Assembly: GCF_932274485.2 (NCBI RefSeq)
Contig: NC_065884.2
Span: 24,723,622 to 24,787,621, forward strand
Direction: 5' to 3'
DNA length: 64,000 bases
Origin: Patella vulgata
Lineage: Eukaryota > Mollusca > Gastropoda > Patellidae
In this document: in pieces, positions 9,723 to 22,310 of the stretch
Layout of the letters: the number at the start of each line of letters is the position of its first letter
How positions within the stretch are numbered: position 1 is the stretch's first letter
Program-made: the position numbers and the translations under genes
The notes under the pieces: generated by a model
What the model saw: the letters and a program-made list of their open reading frames with translations, nothing else
What the model was told of the DNA's origin: nothing
The model's database searches: none

Positions 9723-12700
9723 GAGAGTGTTGTTTTACTATAGTTTATATGGTTGATAAGAGATATATCTATTGACCTACCTGATATCCTGCCTACCAGT
9801 ACTGGTAATTCGATGGCATTAATAAAGGAATCAAGTATGTTACAGACTTTCTCCCTAACTTTAACCACAGAAACGCAAAATTGTTACAACTGACCACACA
9901 AGTGTATTACATATCTTTCAAGGTTTAAAAAGTTGTAGCCTACTAATGTGTTTCAGATGCCCATTAATAAATAAACAAGGAAGACCATCTGTGTGGTAAA
10001 CTGTTAAGACACAATAACCAGAATCAATAGCTTAGTACAACTTCATAAACTAATGGTCAAAACATATCACCAGCACTAAATGAACTATATGTGGCCTGCG
10101 AGAGTCCAGTTTGACTAACCAAGAATATTGAGTGGATAACAAAGATGATTGATGCCTTGGCCTTGTATAAATATTTTCTGGTGTATCTGTGTACTGTTTT
10201 ATTTCTGAACACTACTCTTCTAAATGATTGAGCAAGTTCCATTGTTAGTCTATAAAGCATTTAACCAAAATTAAAGGGATTGGACAACAAAATCTGTCCA
10301 TTTGCACATGCAGCAAATAAGGTTTGCTCCAATTAAGGATTGGGGGAAATTCTGCAAACATGAATACCAACAATACACAATCCACTTTAATTTATCTACC
10401 ATTTTAAAGGCATACTACCATTTATTTGAGCCAAATATAACCTGATTTTTCAAGAACAGAACAGTTCATTGTACAGTAGTGTACCATGGGTCAAACTTAA
10501 GCGTTCCCTTCTGAGATTAGCTCCAATCTGGACCACCAGAGTCAGCTGGTCTGGCAACCGTTCTGAAAACAATAGCACTGTTAACTTTGCGTGGTGTAAA
10601 CGATATATGTTTTTAGCATTTGTTTTTATCTGGGTGGTATGTATGGGGAACCGAAATTAATGTTTCTGTGAAGAGTTCCAAACCAGCAATGTTTGCGAGA
10701 ATAGTTATTGTATACCAATATAAAAGGTGCAAATTTTCAAAAAAGTAACTTGAAGCGTAAATGCAGTTTCTGATTATGTATTAGATGTATTTAATGAGAG
10801 AAAAAGTTCCTTTAAGTATATAGAGCAAACACCAAAATGTAAAGGAACAGACTATTTCCGAAAGTTTCAGCTCAAAATTTGAAGTACATACACTTCCAAA
10901 ATCATCTATTCACCAAATATCAGTTTCTTTTTCTTTATCAATGGTACTTTTGAATTGACATAATGGCCAAAAGTGCCATGAAGCAACAAGTGGTTCTGGG
11001 GGCCACAAAGGCAAACAATGCTGTAGCCTGGAGGTTTTAACAAATAACATATCTTATAGCATTGTATTCCTAGAAGAATATATATCAAAAGTCAGCTACT
11101 TAATGTTTGAAAATTATAAGTTTTTAATAAACTGGTTTGGTGAAAGACTAATATAATAGGCAATACATCAAACCTAGCTAACAAATACTATTAAGGCAGT
11201 TAAAAATTCTGGGATAATCTTTGAGCATCATATACATGTTTAGCTTAAGAGTCCTAGAGTGGCTAGAGATGAGAAATAAGAAGTATACTGGGTTCAGTAA
11301 CATAATTATATCCCAAGGCCATTGTGTATAACAGACTTAGCGTAGCTGATGAAATAAAGTAAAAAGCTAATAATATGATTAGCATGAAGCACGAGTACTG
11401 TAAGAGCTTGCAGAAATTGAGTTCAATAGAATGTCAGGTCCAATTGGTCTACATATTACACCAAAGCTATGCACGATTTACGCAACACTGTTTTTACTCT
11501 GTAACCCAGACAGTTCCATTAAAAAAGCAGAATTCCTTATTATTTGGTCACAAACCTTTACACTGTACATTCTCAGTGTAAACAAGTATATAGTATTAAG
11601 CTAATAATATTTGTCAATGGCTGTATGAATACATACACACCATGTTCGTGGTAATTATAGTGTTCTGACTTCTGACTGGCATAAAAAGGAAAACCATGTG
11701 TTTATTCATCAATCATTTATATGTCACAATGTCAGAATCCTATTGTTTATTTGAACACACATAATTGAACTATGCTAGATTAAACATAGACTGGGGCTTG
11801 TCAGGTCCACTAATATGCCCCAAAACAACATACTAAATTGTAGAGTGGTCAGACAAAATTGTGGTTCTGATGCCAGACAAAGGTGACCACAATATACATC
11901 CACAAAGAAAGGGGAGAAAATGGAACCATTTATTATTTTCCTGACAGTTTACAGGCTGATTGACTTTTCCTATCAGAAATCTGTTCATTGGCTATACTGT
12001 CACAGGTCGACCAGTCACTCCTATACAAAACCTAATAATGTTGCCGGTAAATACATGTTTAAATAGCTCCATCATCACAAGTTAATGGAGGGGAAAGCGT
12101 GAGGAATATTCCGCTAGCAAGATCATATTGATGATTAAATACCAGCCATAGAGCAAACAGCCCAGGACAAGCTTCTGGCACACATGCATATAAAATTCAC
12201 ATTAGTTGAGCTAAAATCAGACACTGATGAGAAAAGTTAGCTAGTAATTGACTTACAAATTGTGGATATAGTCAGTTTCTAACCTCCGGATAAGAACAGA
12301 TGAAATAAGAGGACAGTAATGGAAGAGCATTTACAAGACATGGGACAATATAGACATAAATTAAACCAAATGGGTTTTATGACAGGTCTATATCTTGTGG
12401 GTTTTTGTCCCTTGAATTAGATGCTTCTGAATGATGATGATGAGGTACTTGTATGGGGTTTAATTTTATTAATTCTCTAGCATGTGGGGGTTAACAAGGT
12501 TAGGAGGGTAACACTGCTCCTTTTCCTTGTATTTATGATCATGAGATCAACTTTCAATGATGACTGAACATAATTCTGCATCCAACCCTGCATTTTACTA
12601 AATGTACAATGTACTAATAGTCTTTCAGAATACAAACAATTTGATATTAATATGATGGGTAAAAACTGTAGAACATTTGTTACATTTGTATCTGAGGGTC

Positions 12701-15700
12701 ATTTGCATTTGTGAGAAAATATCAAATTTTTTAGTTTTATCGCATTAAAGTGTACTCAAACCATTATTTTACATCTAATTATGAAAACAAAATCCAAATA
12801 TCCACAGTAGATAATCTCCTGGGTTAGACTGAAAAAAAAAAGGCCCATCAATGGATTTTAGGGAAGGTTACAGATGTCTTCTGTCGAGGACATATAGATT
12901 GTTGACAATTTTCAATTCCTCGTATTTTTGTAAATACTGAACAGAATTGAATCATTTTTCTACTGATTTTAGAGATTTAGCTTGCACAATTTTGTAGCAC
13001 GCAATTGATTCCGCAATCCTTCAAATGACATTCACATGTTTTGTGAAGTGAACCAATTAGGCATTTACCATATTTAACCCAATTTCTTTCCTCATATTTA
13101 GAAATGATGCATTGGGGCATCAGATTCTTTTGTCTAAAATTCACATATCACCATGCCAAAGTTATTAAAACACATGTGTATGCCTTTAACTCCAGTGTTG
13201 CAGTTTTTGTGTTGTGCAGAATCATATCTATTAATTAGATAGGATTAATTCTAGTGTTGCATGCAGTCAGCAGACTTTAATATATAATAATAATTACTGC
13301 TACAGCCAGATGATGTAAACATAACATCACAATCCAAACATTACTTCATGTAGCATATTTTAGAGATAAAAATTTGGAAATCTTATAATTTTTAAATTTT
13401 CACAAGATTTACAGTGTTCTTTTTTGAATGTTAACATCCGAAAAAAAAAAGAATTGCCACAACCACAAAATCATGATTATCTTGTTTCCAATTTAAGTTT
13501 TTATAAAACATTCCCTTTTTTGAGCAAACCCCATATTCTACAAGAATTTTACAAATGACGAAAAACAATATTTATTCAGTTAACAATCTTACCCACCCTA
13601 ACTTCCAAAAATTTCTGATAACATCACTGATGAAATGCAAGCTAGCCCTGTTCATGTTAACTTAATGAATGAAATATTTATATAAGAGTAGTTTGATTGA
13701 GTAAATCTGTTTAAATCATGAGATTTACAAGCTGTTGTAACAAAGATATCACATTCTTTAACTTTAATACACACAGATAAATAAACATCTACAGTCACGA
13801 TATATTTCTTAATATACACATTGTTAAAATACAATCCCACATTATTATAACTAAACCTCCCACTAGACTAGCTTGTTTATAAATGTTATCCGATTCTTGT
13901 AAAAAAAAACTGTATCTAGGTTAACAAATTTCCAAGATGGCATCCTTGCTAGGCATTTTTCAAAGCTAACCCACTTTAGAAAGCACAGTGATCGAATTGT
14001 GATTGAAACAAATTCAAAAAATAAAATAAAAAAACCTGTCCTGAATTTGACATAATCTCAACTAATAGATGTTTAAACCAAACTTATAACTTGTCAGAAT
14101 AGTGCGTAAGAAGTAAACTTTAGATATATTTTTTCTTATATTTGGCATATTTTCGAATTTAGTCTATAGAAGATTTTCATTTTTTCACTTCTGAACAGCC
14201 TTTGGTATGTGTTCAATGAAAATACAAACAATATGCTAGGGACATTTTTTTTTACCCTTAACGCGACTTATTCAGAGGTGTGTGCAAGAATGGTCAGCTC
14301 TTTATCTAAATCTTACATAATGTATCTTTAAGGATAGTCTCTAGTGGAAAGACTAAGCATACTCTGCTTTGGCATGACATGATACTAATTGTAGCTTACG
14401 GTATATGCTGGGAAGCCTAGACAAGAGATGTCTTCAATGACAAACCTGTTTGTGAACAAATGTTATTAAGCACTATGATTTTTATCCTAGTGTGATTATA
14501 TCAGATGATGTGAAAAGACTTAATTAAGTTTATTTCCAATAGCTTGGTCTTAATGTTAGATTCATTTCTTCCTAATGATCTTGAGAGGTTGTTTTAGTCA
14601 TGTAAGGAAACTTATGAAACATGTAATATTGATGATAAAAACAGAATCAATAGGCCAATAGACAGCATGATAGTAAATTAACATGGCTTCCAGAAAATAA
14701 CAAAACTATTACCACGACAACCAATTTCTATCATCTTTGTAAGCAAGTTATATAAAATATATATATATATATATATATATAAATGTATAATGTATATCTT
14801 TACTCGATCTAAAATTTTATAATGAGTTTCTTGATTGGTGGTTCCAATAATGGCATCCACATTATCGACCAATCAATTACCCTGTATCTTTTATCAATAG
14901 GATATTGAAGCAGGACATCTGCTTGGAGGTAAATACTGTAGAATGATAATCTATGAAAGATACGAGCATTCTACTAAATACCTCACAGTTAATAACCTTG
15001 CTCGACACAACATCTTTATTGATGATATTGCTATACCATATTGAGATGTTCCAGATGAAGGTTAAATGCCATCAAAGAAAAGCTAAAGAAGCTTTGGCTT
15101 CACAATAAGGAAGTCTTAGGAAAGTTTAAGCTAAGCCTAAAAGCAGGCTATATAGAATCTATGCAGCAAAGTATAAGGCAAGGCCATTTTACAACATAGT
15201 AATTAGTATTCTGAAAAACAGCAAGTAAGCTTAAGGAACTCTTTGTCCAAAATGTGTTCAACATAATTCAAGCCTTCCTTTTATTAAAAAAATTTTTTTT
15301 TATATTCCTTGCAGTTATTTCACATTAAATAATGTTTAGTTGTAAAAATCCAAAATTATTGGCATTGGTGCCTCCAGGATTTCTGAAAGCGTTAGCTGGT
15401 AGTTGTGGGATACAATTACAAAATTACTTATATGTACATTACAGAAATTAAAATTTGTTCAATAAGCTGTAGCATAAGAAGTTATAACTATAACATACAT
15501 AGAATCTACAGAGATATTTCCTTAACACATCTATTTTAGGTTGGATTTAAACTGCAAATAGACTGACAAAGAAAACAGAGCCAAAAACTATGTCATACCC
15601 AAAATAATATCACTTTGGCATATCTTCTTAGTAAATATTTAATGTAAACTCTGATTCAACAACATATTCTATAGGAAACCATTTAAGGTAGACTGTCACT

Positions 15701-15804
15701 TGAATAGTAGCTAGTTCTCTTTCATATATTTTCTTAATGACAAAATTTTGTTCTTGAAATTGTTTTTTTACTTTCAGGATTTTTGTTTTGTAAGTACTAG
15801 TAAA
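9723..15804. other. Gene-poor intronic stretch
   Basis: About 6 kb of AT-rich sequence in which I found no exon on either strand. A faint family A SINE trace may lie at 12440-12560 ('tatggggtttaattttatta', 'aacactgctccttttccttg'). An (AT)n run lies at about 14757-14780. Short open frames here have no recognisable motif. I looked specifically for the next GRK exon (expected to start IKKYEKL or similar) and did not see it. Confidence 0.4.
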
Positions 15805-17296
15805 GACAGGTTTCCAGTTAACAAAACATACATGCCACAGCAGTTATGGTCAAGCAGTTTTTGCTCAAGGGCAGCAAGACATGAAATAATTATACGCTTT
15901 TTTCTAGGACTAACATAAATAAATAATACATGTACAGTAGAACTTGTATTAAGCAAGCACCCAAGGGAAATTTAAAAATGCTTGCTTAATGTAGGTGCTC
16001 TTTGACTAGAGGTATCTAATATTGCCCCAACCCCTACCACAAAAAATAAAGATATAGATTGCATATATTTTTTTATTCATGTAGTATAACAATAACAATA
16101 CATCTAGTTGTGAATTCAAAGTAGTTGCGTATACATGTTTGTTTAGTAATACTGGATCTCTGGCCCCCCAATATTTCTTTTACTTTCATCATACCGAATC
16201 ATAGCATTTCAAAATGCCGTGAATTTGAGTATTTCCCACCCCAACTATTTTAGGGATTACGCGACCACTTAAAAAAATCTCGGTGCTTTTTGTGCTGACA
16301 TAAATTAATTACGCTTGGGTGCATTGGGAGCGAACATCAATACTTGCATCGATAAATTTGACCGACGCTGAATCTTGCGGCGAACAAAAATTCTTTACTC
16401 AAATCTTGAACATAACTTCTGTAAACTTGTCATTTTGTAGCAACCTTCGATACTACTGTCTACCATTGTAATGCATTCGATAATATTTATCCATTTTTGT
16501 GAAGAAAATCGATGAATTAATTTTATTTTATCAAAAAAAGCACATGAACAAAAAAACATCGCCGATTTTATCACTGATTTACAGGGGATGTAACTGTATT
16601 ATAGGGGGCACTATAACGTCTGTTTAATAAAAAAAAAGTGGCAATGGAAAAGAGATACTAGATGATCGTGACAAAACTCGGTACTTTCATTTTATTCAAT
16701 CAGTATCAAATAATGTGTCGTTACGCGTGAAAACAATGACCAGGTTAGTCGTTTAATAAAACAAAAGATTAATAAACAGATAATCCCGGGTTGATTGTTA
16801 TTTTTACATTTCTTTTTACCTGATCAGTGGGGGTCCAGTTAATTAACTACTACTCACGGGATTAGCGGGACTGTTAAAGAGAAAGAACGACAAGATGGTA
16901 TCATTCAACAATGGACGTTGAATGGGCGATGTTTTGTTGAATTTATTAGTAAAATAGTGACCACTGACCGCGTTAGAGGAGTGCCCGTTGAAACAGTAGA
17001 GTTTTTACGGGGGGAATTAATCGTGACGCCCGTTGCACGCGTTGAACAGGTGCTTGTTTAGTATAGGTTAAATTACTTAAAAATCGCTCGGGGGGATTTT
17101 TTGGTGCTCGGTGAAGCAAGTTTTCGCTGATTAGGAGTGCACGCCGGAGCAAGTTCTACTGTAGATGTAATATCAATACTTAAGCAGATGATAAGCTTTG
17201 CTGCCAGCAAAGCTGCATACATTTACACTGTATGATGAACATACGGACAAACCCACATGACAACAACATACAACCACATTTTAATATGTGTGCATA
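15805..17296 (+). mobile_element. Old pearl-like element split by a pogo-like insertion
   Basis: A weak left end ('tttccagttaacaaaacata', compare 'ttgccaggcaacgaaacata' at 2860) lies at about 15810. A weak right end ('caacatacaaccacatttta' then 'tatgtgtgcataac') ends near 17296. Between them sits the TA-flanked element 15935-17161. Once that insertion is removed, the two ends are about 260 bp apart, as in other core-poor copies. Confidence 0.35.
15935..17161. mobile_element. pogo/Tc1-mariner-type non-autonomous element, 1.2 kb
   Basis: It begins 'cagtagaacttg' and ends with the exact inverse 'caagttctactg', with TA on both sides (15933-15934 and 17162-17163). CAGTAGAAC-type ends with TA duplication are typical of the pogo/Tigger branch. 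Extended similarity of the ends includes 'aagcaagcac' at the left against 'gtgaagcaag' at the right. The interior is more GC-rich than its surroundings and shows no transposase frame. Confidence 0.65.
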
Positions 17297-18344
17297 ACAA
17301 CAGCAGTACCATATGAAAAAGAACTTGTATGCTTTTGGTTTCCTTATACCTACTGAAATAGTTCAGTGTGTGAAAAATATATGATTGCACAATCTATTGT
17401 ATAGACGACCACCACCCACCTAAATACTGTAGTATTACCATAAACTCAGTAATATGTAATATAAATCAATGGCTAAGCTGGAATAAAGTCAAGTTAAATC
17501 AAGTGTATGTTGTATATGTCAATATGTAATGATAAAACTGATTAATATACATGAACATATATAGTACATTATAATCTTCTTGTCCAGGTATTCACACAGA
17601 CCCTTCATTTTACCATCTTATATTTATAAGGTGTGGTCAATAGAGCTAGTCATGATTAACTGGGAGCATGCTACTCTTCCCGTAAGCTCATTACCAAATC
17701 AATACCAACTATGGAGGATCAATTGTTGTCTTAGAAACTCTTTGCGGAAACAATGAGAAATAGAAAAACATTTCCAATATTTTCTACTTCCATCATTAGT
17801 GACAGTTTTTGTAGTAATAAAAACATTTAGCTGACAAGCGATGACGCAAGCAAATGACGGGCTGTAAAATATAAAGTCAAATTAAAGAAAAATCTTTAAA
17901 TCTGCGTATTCATTTCTTGATCATTTTAGAAACATCTGTGCTTATCGCAAAGTCCCAGCATAAGTTCTTCTTACAAATGTATTGTTAAAAATTCTAAAAG
18001 TAACATTATTCAATTACTGGTTCATTTACATTTTTTATGTTAATTGCCATATTAGTTAATACACAAGTTTTATGTGTTTTTTTATCGATTAGACAAAATT
18101 ATTTTTAAATCTGTACAGTGCACAATATTACGCAGGTTCCATTTGCACCCTAAGCCCCAATATCTCCACAAAAGATAATAAGGCAGCTTCACTTTGGTAT
18201 TGATTTGAACGCATTCACTCATCAAAGTATGTTAACTAAAATACAAAGCCCAATCCCTAAAACACATATCAACCTAGACACATATTAGTCTTACCTTTAT
18301 CATACCACTTGAAGCTGATATCAATATATATTTCTGTGTCCAGT
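17297..18344. other. Intronic spacer, nothing recognised
   Basis: AT-rich sequence with no exon or element that I can support. Confidence 0.4.
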
Positions 18345-18410
18345 GGATGGAAATAAAATGGGGTTTAACATCCTACTTTACTGCACAAATCGAGCTGCTA
18401 AAGAGAGGCA
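18345..18410 (-). mobile_element. SINE family B tail fragment
   Basis: 'aaatggggtttaacatccta' followed by 'ctttactgcacaaatcgagc' matches the 3' ends of family B copies at 49650 and 62860, read on the minus strand. The more GC-rich 18410-18725 has overlapping open frames in two phases without any recognised domain. Confidence 0.5.
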
Positions 18411-19098
18411 CACACACCATGAAGTACGCTATGAAGGAAATTGGCCTGGACAGTGGTGTTCCGCCTATTCTACAAAAAGGGTGTTGGTTACGAACGACAG
18501 CGTTTCTGCCTGCTTCATGCATTGGAACTATTAGTTAGTGAACCATTTTCATTTTCACTGACCAATCGTGAATGTAGTATAACTCTGAAACCGGAAGTGG
18601 TAGGCCAACGCCACCTAGCCTATGTTACTCCCTGGTCCGAGCTACCCCTATACACCAAATTTCAGCCTAGGGACGGCCCTAGTCTAGCTGCCAACCCTGA
18701 ACAGACAAACGACAGTCATAAATATTAGTATAGATTTTGTAATGTCTGATGATTTATGCATTCACAAGTTTTGTGTTTATATGATAGACTTGTACAGTCC
18801 AAAATTCGAGTGGATTGAATCAGTGCAGTTCAAAGTCAACATTGTACAATTTAAGTTCAATTCAACAACCAATGTGAATTTGTTGTGTACAATTCAATAC
18901 TTCATTTCATATAATTTGGGTGTTTACCCTTCTCGGGGTGAATTGTTGTGTAAAATTCTTTCGTTCACGTCATAAGGTAGATAGATGTTGGTAATTCAGG
19001 GTTCCGTGTGATGTGTTTTAGTGAACCATTGTCTTAAACACAGTATTATACAGTACATCTATATTTTGCCTATTAAATATTTTGATATGTTTTCTTAC
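18411..19098. other. Unrecognised sequence beside GRK exon 3
   Basis: Includes short overlapping plus-strand open frames (to about 18975) with no domain signature and no splice context that I can defend. It lies in intron 3 of the minus-strand GRK gene. Confidence 0.35.
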
Positions 19099-19172
19099 CT
19101 CTTCATAGAATTTGAGCTGAGGAACTTGTTCTTCTAATACAGTATTACAAAAATCCTTAAATAGCAGAAATC
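19099..19172 (-). CDS. GRK2/3-type kinase, coding exon 3 (RGS-homology domain)
   Basis: On the minus strand an acceptor (gatttcag) precedes 74 bp ending at a donor (GAG|gtaag). Joined to the single G left by exon 2, it reads G-FLLFKDFCNTVLEEQVPQ-LKFYEE. This matches the RGS-homology domain of GRK2/GRK3, whose vertebrate version reads about [25 protein letters not shown]. The phase fits exactly (exon 2 ends in phase 1 and this exon contributes GA to complete Gly) and it ends in phase 0. In GRK2/3 this helix bundle binds Galpha-q and supports the kinase fold. Exon 2 lies about 22.9 kb away. The next exon (IKKYEKL-like) is not visible, so the gene continues past the left edge. Identification rests on remembered family sequence plus exact splice phase. 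Confidence 0.88.
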
Positions 19173-19267
19173 CTGAAATCAAAGAAATATATATATATAA
19201 TATATCTATGTAATATTAGAGTTTAAAATAAAAATCAATTTTAGTCTTGTTAAATACATGCTTAAAA

Positions 19268-19400
19268 GATAGGTTGCCAGGCAATGAAACATACGCTCAT
19301 AGCACTAAATCGTTCGAGCGGTCGACAAGGGTTGTCACATATTTATGCTTTTGTAGGTAATTGGGTGCATTTACAAGACAATTTCATACAGATCAGATCA
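19268..19400 (+). mobile_element. Pearl-like element, 5' end only
   Basis: 'gttgccaggcaatgaaacat' at 19270 and the following 'gcggtcgacaagggttgtc' and 'catttacaagacaattt' match the start of the copy at 2860. The copy stops near 19400, where the Tc1 fragment starts. Confidence 0.6.
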
Positions 19401-19401
19401 C

Positions 19402-20091
19402 TATTGACACCTGTTTGCCATGTGCTGGCGAGTTAATGGAGGCACAACACACGGTCATCGTGCATGAAAATGGGCTGCATGCAGCCGATATCTAAGTACA
19501 AGTTTACAGAAAGCTAATTGGCCATTTGTCCTCGATTTCGCAGGACCTAAGTACGAATGTATCGATCCTGGGCTTGTGTAGTGGCTCTAGGACAACCTGA
19601 ACGCGGTCTATCATCAACATTGTGTGTTTGTTGGTACTGGTTCCACAGTCTGCTGATCACAGACGGTGACATATTAAGCATGTTGGCTACTGCTCGCTGT
19701 GTAGAACCCATTTGAAGCATGCCAATAGCACGTAGACCTTTATCATGTTGAAGACGTGTCATTGCAAATTAAACGTAACACACTAAAGCAAAGATACGCT
19801 AAACAGTAAATCTTTTGCAAGAACCGATAGGAAAGCAAACATGGATAGGATAAACCAGTACGTGGCAGTTTTCATCAACCCTTCATTGAAGTATCAAATT
19901 TGACAATGAACCCCTCCCACGTGTATGGCGCTATTGTGTGTCGCATGTGCAGCTCAGGGGTTCTGTAGGGGCGATAAGTTCTTCATCTGTGAACATACTC
20001 TCAAAGCATGTCAAGTGTCCATGACTATTTATCATATCACAACCTGCATAGATATTTGCATTTCAATATCCCCTACTTTTTTTGAAGAGTA
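19402..20091 (-). mobile_element. Tc1-like transposon fragment, 5' half
   Basis: The right end 'cctactttttttgaagagta' at 20072-20091 is the terminal repeat of the Tc1-like family also seen at 8276 and 49586-49766. Going left on the minus strand come a ~330-bp leader and then the transposase N-terminus (start codon at 19762). The element breaks off near 19400 in the middle of the transposase, next to a pearl-like left end. Confidence 0.75.
19404..19762 (-). pseudogene. Tc1-like transposase, N-terminal part, truncated
   Basis: ATG at 19762 opens 71 codons: MTRLQHDKGLRAIGMLQMGS..., then AVANMLNMSPSVISRLWNQY and RPRSGCPRATT. This is the bipartite helix-turn-helix DNA-binding region of a Tc1-family transposase, including the basic 'RPRSGCPR' hook between the two helix-turn-helix units. 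A stop follows RYIRT. Homology continues in shifted frames (LRNRG..., then RLHAAHFHAR and VVPPLTRQH) to about 19404, where the copy is cut off. The catalytic DDE part is absent. The leader upstream of the ATG (19763-19830) is the same sequence found at 8546-8613. Confidence 0.8.
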
Positions 20092-20104
20092 GAAATATTG
20101 AAAT

Positions 20105-20328
20105 TAAGAGAGAGACAAATGGGGTTTAATGTCCACTCAACACAACATATGGTTGAATTTTAATTCAAAAATTCAATTGTGCGTCGGGGTCTTTAGCAGT
20201 GGAAGGAAACCGGAGGACCCGGAGAAAACCCACAAGGTTGGACAGGCGACCCTTCTCCTTGTCACGTACAACCGGGGAATCGAAACCACGCCAGCGTGCA
20301 CATGCTAACCATTCGGCCATCCACCCCC
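20105..20328 (-). mobile_element. SINE family A copy, nearly full length
   Basis: Minus orientation. The tail 'agagagacaaatggggttta' is followed by the body ('ggggtctttagcagtgg', 'gaaaccggaggacccggaga', 'cttgtcacgtacaaccgggg') and the tRNA-like head ('gaatcgaaaccacgcc' is an inverted B box; 'gctaaccattcggccatcca' is an inverted A box). The head resembles a Leu/Ser-class tRNA with a long variable arm. Confidence 0.75.
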
Positions 20329-20329
20329 C

Positions 20330-20512
20330 TATTGAAATTAAATAGACTTCTTCATCTCACAATAACATCTATTAATTTTAAAACGATCGGATGATAACTT
20401 TTGGCATTATAGCGTTCACAAGAAATTGTGGACGATGGACAAACGAACAGATGGACCGACGGACCGACAGACGACAATATACGCCCACATACAAAGCTCT
20501 TTTGATATAAAA
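20330..20512 (+). mobile_element. Pearl-like element 3' end remnant
   Basis: One diverged core unit ('cttcttcatctcacaataac') is followed by 'caagaaattgtggacgatgg', a run of GGAC/GGACC and 'gacaatatacgcccacata'. The rest is missing. Confidence 0.6.
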
Positions 20513-21530
20513 TATATATAGTAATTCTTCTGCACAAATATAGTTGATAAAACTTCAATTAAGGCAACATTCTCTTACTTGTATTTCTATCATCAACAAA
20601 TTGCGAAAATATAAGTCACATTCATGTTGATATGGTAATACAAGTACTTTCAGAACCTGAAAGTGTTTTGCACTAGAATTTTATCAAAATATCACTTAAT
20701 TTGTGGAGTTGAAAAAGTTAAAAGTATATCTGGTTTATAGATAAAGATATTATTCAGCTTGCAATATAACTTATTTTCTTCTTTTAATCATACATTTTAA
20801 TTAGATTTCAGGTTGTTTTATTATTTTGTGCTCTTGTTACATTCTAATCAAATTTTGCTTTTATCACATAGTTATAGAGATTTACACTGAACAGCAAATT
20901 TCTTCATATTCTTAGCTTAGACCTTTGCCCATCATGATTTTCTATGTAGGTCTCAGAATTCAGATTGTTTATGTCACACAGACTAAACTGATATGGAGGT
21001 GAACATTTCAAGTAAGACTTTTTTATGCACTATATCAATAAAATAACGTATTGCCAGGAAATGATCTATTTATAACATGAGTTAACGAATCAGACAATAT
21101 AAAACATGTTGGTATTTTGTGTAAAACACATGTGTATAACACATAAAAAGCTTCCAAACATGAAATAATACAGGAGGGCTTGGCTGGACAGCTCAAAATT
21201 AAAGGGCTACTCCAGCTTTGTTACATTTCGCCCAAGAAAAATTGTCCAAACTGCACATCATCTAATTCAATAGCTCACAAGCCATTTGATTAAAATTGTC
21301 AACATCAAGCATTTTCTGTCCTCAACTTTTTAATCTTATTAGATCAACTCAAAGTCCAAAATGTAACCAATATCTGAAAGTATCTAATCTGTTAAAAATC
21401 TATTATTAATGCCAATACAAAGGGGATGAAGCAATTTTATACAGACCAGTCTAATAGGTTTTTGTTACTCCTCGAAGTCCACATTACTGGAAAATCTATA
21501 ATTTTTTTGTATGAAATGGAACAAGAATTA
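20513..21530. other. Intronic spacer, nothing recognised
   Basis: AT-rich sequence without supported features. Confidence 0.4.
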
Positions 21531-22060
21531 AGTTTCAACATTTTTTGATAATCACATCCAGAGTTATGCCCCTTTCTCATGAAATTTGACTGACTGCAAT
21601 TATTAAGCAATTTTTTTTCAAATTTACAATGGTTTTCTATTCTATTGAAAGGAAGAACCATATTCCAATTATCATCTTATCTCTTTGCAATTTGTGCGAG
21701 TTGTTTGCTAATAACTTCTAGTTATTCCACATTTCTACAAAATCATGTTAATTATGATCCCATCTTCTTGGAAATTTGTATAAGTTGCTTAGCTTATTCA
21801 AAGAAAGGAGGCTATTTATTTTCAGTGATTTTTTATGATCACCTAGATCGTTCTGCCCTTTCTTATCTTGATTGTTTTGCCCTTTCCTTTAATGTTATGG
21901 TCTACATCATTCTGTCTTTCACATTTCTTAGTACACAAGAGGTTACAATAATCCATATACCATTTTGTAATTGATATGGGTTGTATATCCTACAGAATGG
22001 TTGATTTTCACGAATTATCAGTAATAATTACTAAAGTTATTGCCCTTTGTTCAAGTTTTG
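21530..22060 (-). repeat. Degenerate tandem array of pearl-like core units
   Basis: Phrases such as 'agagttatgcccctttctc' and 'aaagttattgccctttgttc', the inverse of 'gggccataactct', recur with loose ~130-150-bp spacing and with thymine-rich filler. The array looks much older than that at 0.6-1.6 kb. The open frame at 21645-21974 is a by-product. Confidence 0.4.
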
Positions 22061-22061
22061 A

Positions 22062-22310
22062 TATATTTTTTGCCCGGGCAGCAGCGCTACGGCCTACTCT
22101 TAAATCGAACTGCCAAGGGATCTTTTACGTGCATGCCAATGTGTACACGGGACCTCGGATTTTCTTCCCATCCAAACGACTAGACAGCTGTCCTTGTCAG
22201 GCCCTCCGTCCTGCATCACTGGCAAGGGGAAATCACGTCCGAAAATCTGGATGAACCTTCTCGGTCAATGCAGAGATAGCTTAATACCGAAACCTCCATC
22301 TGGCTAGACT
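22062..22310 (-). mobile_element. SINE family B copy, partial
   Basis: Minus orientation: 'gcccgggcagcagcgctac', 'actgccaagggatcttttac', 'gtgcatgccaatgtgtacac', 'gactagacagctgtccttg', 'gccctccgtcctgcatcact'. The same phrases occur in inverse complement at 63085-63240. The tail side is lost and the head side is degraded. Confidence 0.7.

Noticed and set aside
18302-18335. A 20-bp minus-strand microexon (acceptor gatatcag, donor gtaaga) as part of the GRK gene
   Set aside because: It introduces a stop in the required phase 0 and has a poor polypyrimidine tract.
18343-18728. Three overlapping plus-strand frames near 18.4-18.7 kb
   Set aside because: They begin in a SINE tail and run in different phases; no motif seen.
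1-19098. Fourth coding exon of the GRK gene (IKKYEKL... to FDSYIMKELL...)
   Set aside because: I scanned the minus strand for the conserved YIMKEL and GRGGFGEVYGC regions and saw no match. Intron 3 probably extends beyond the left edge.
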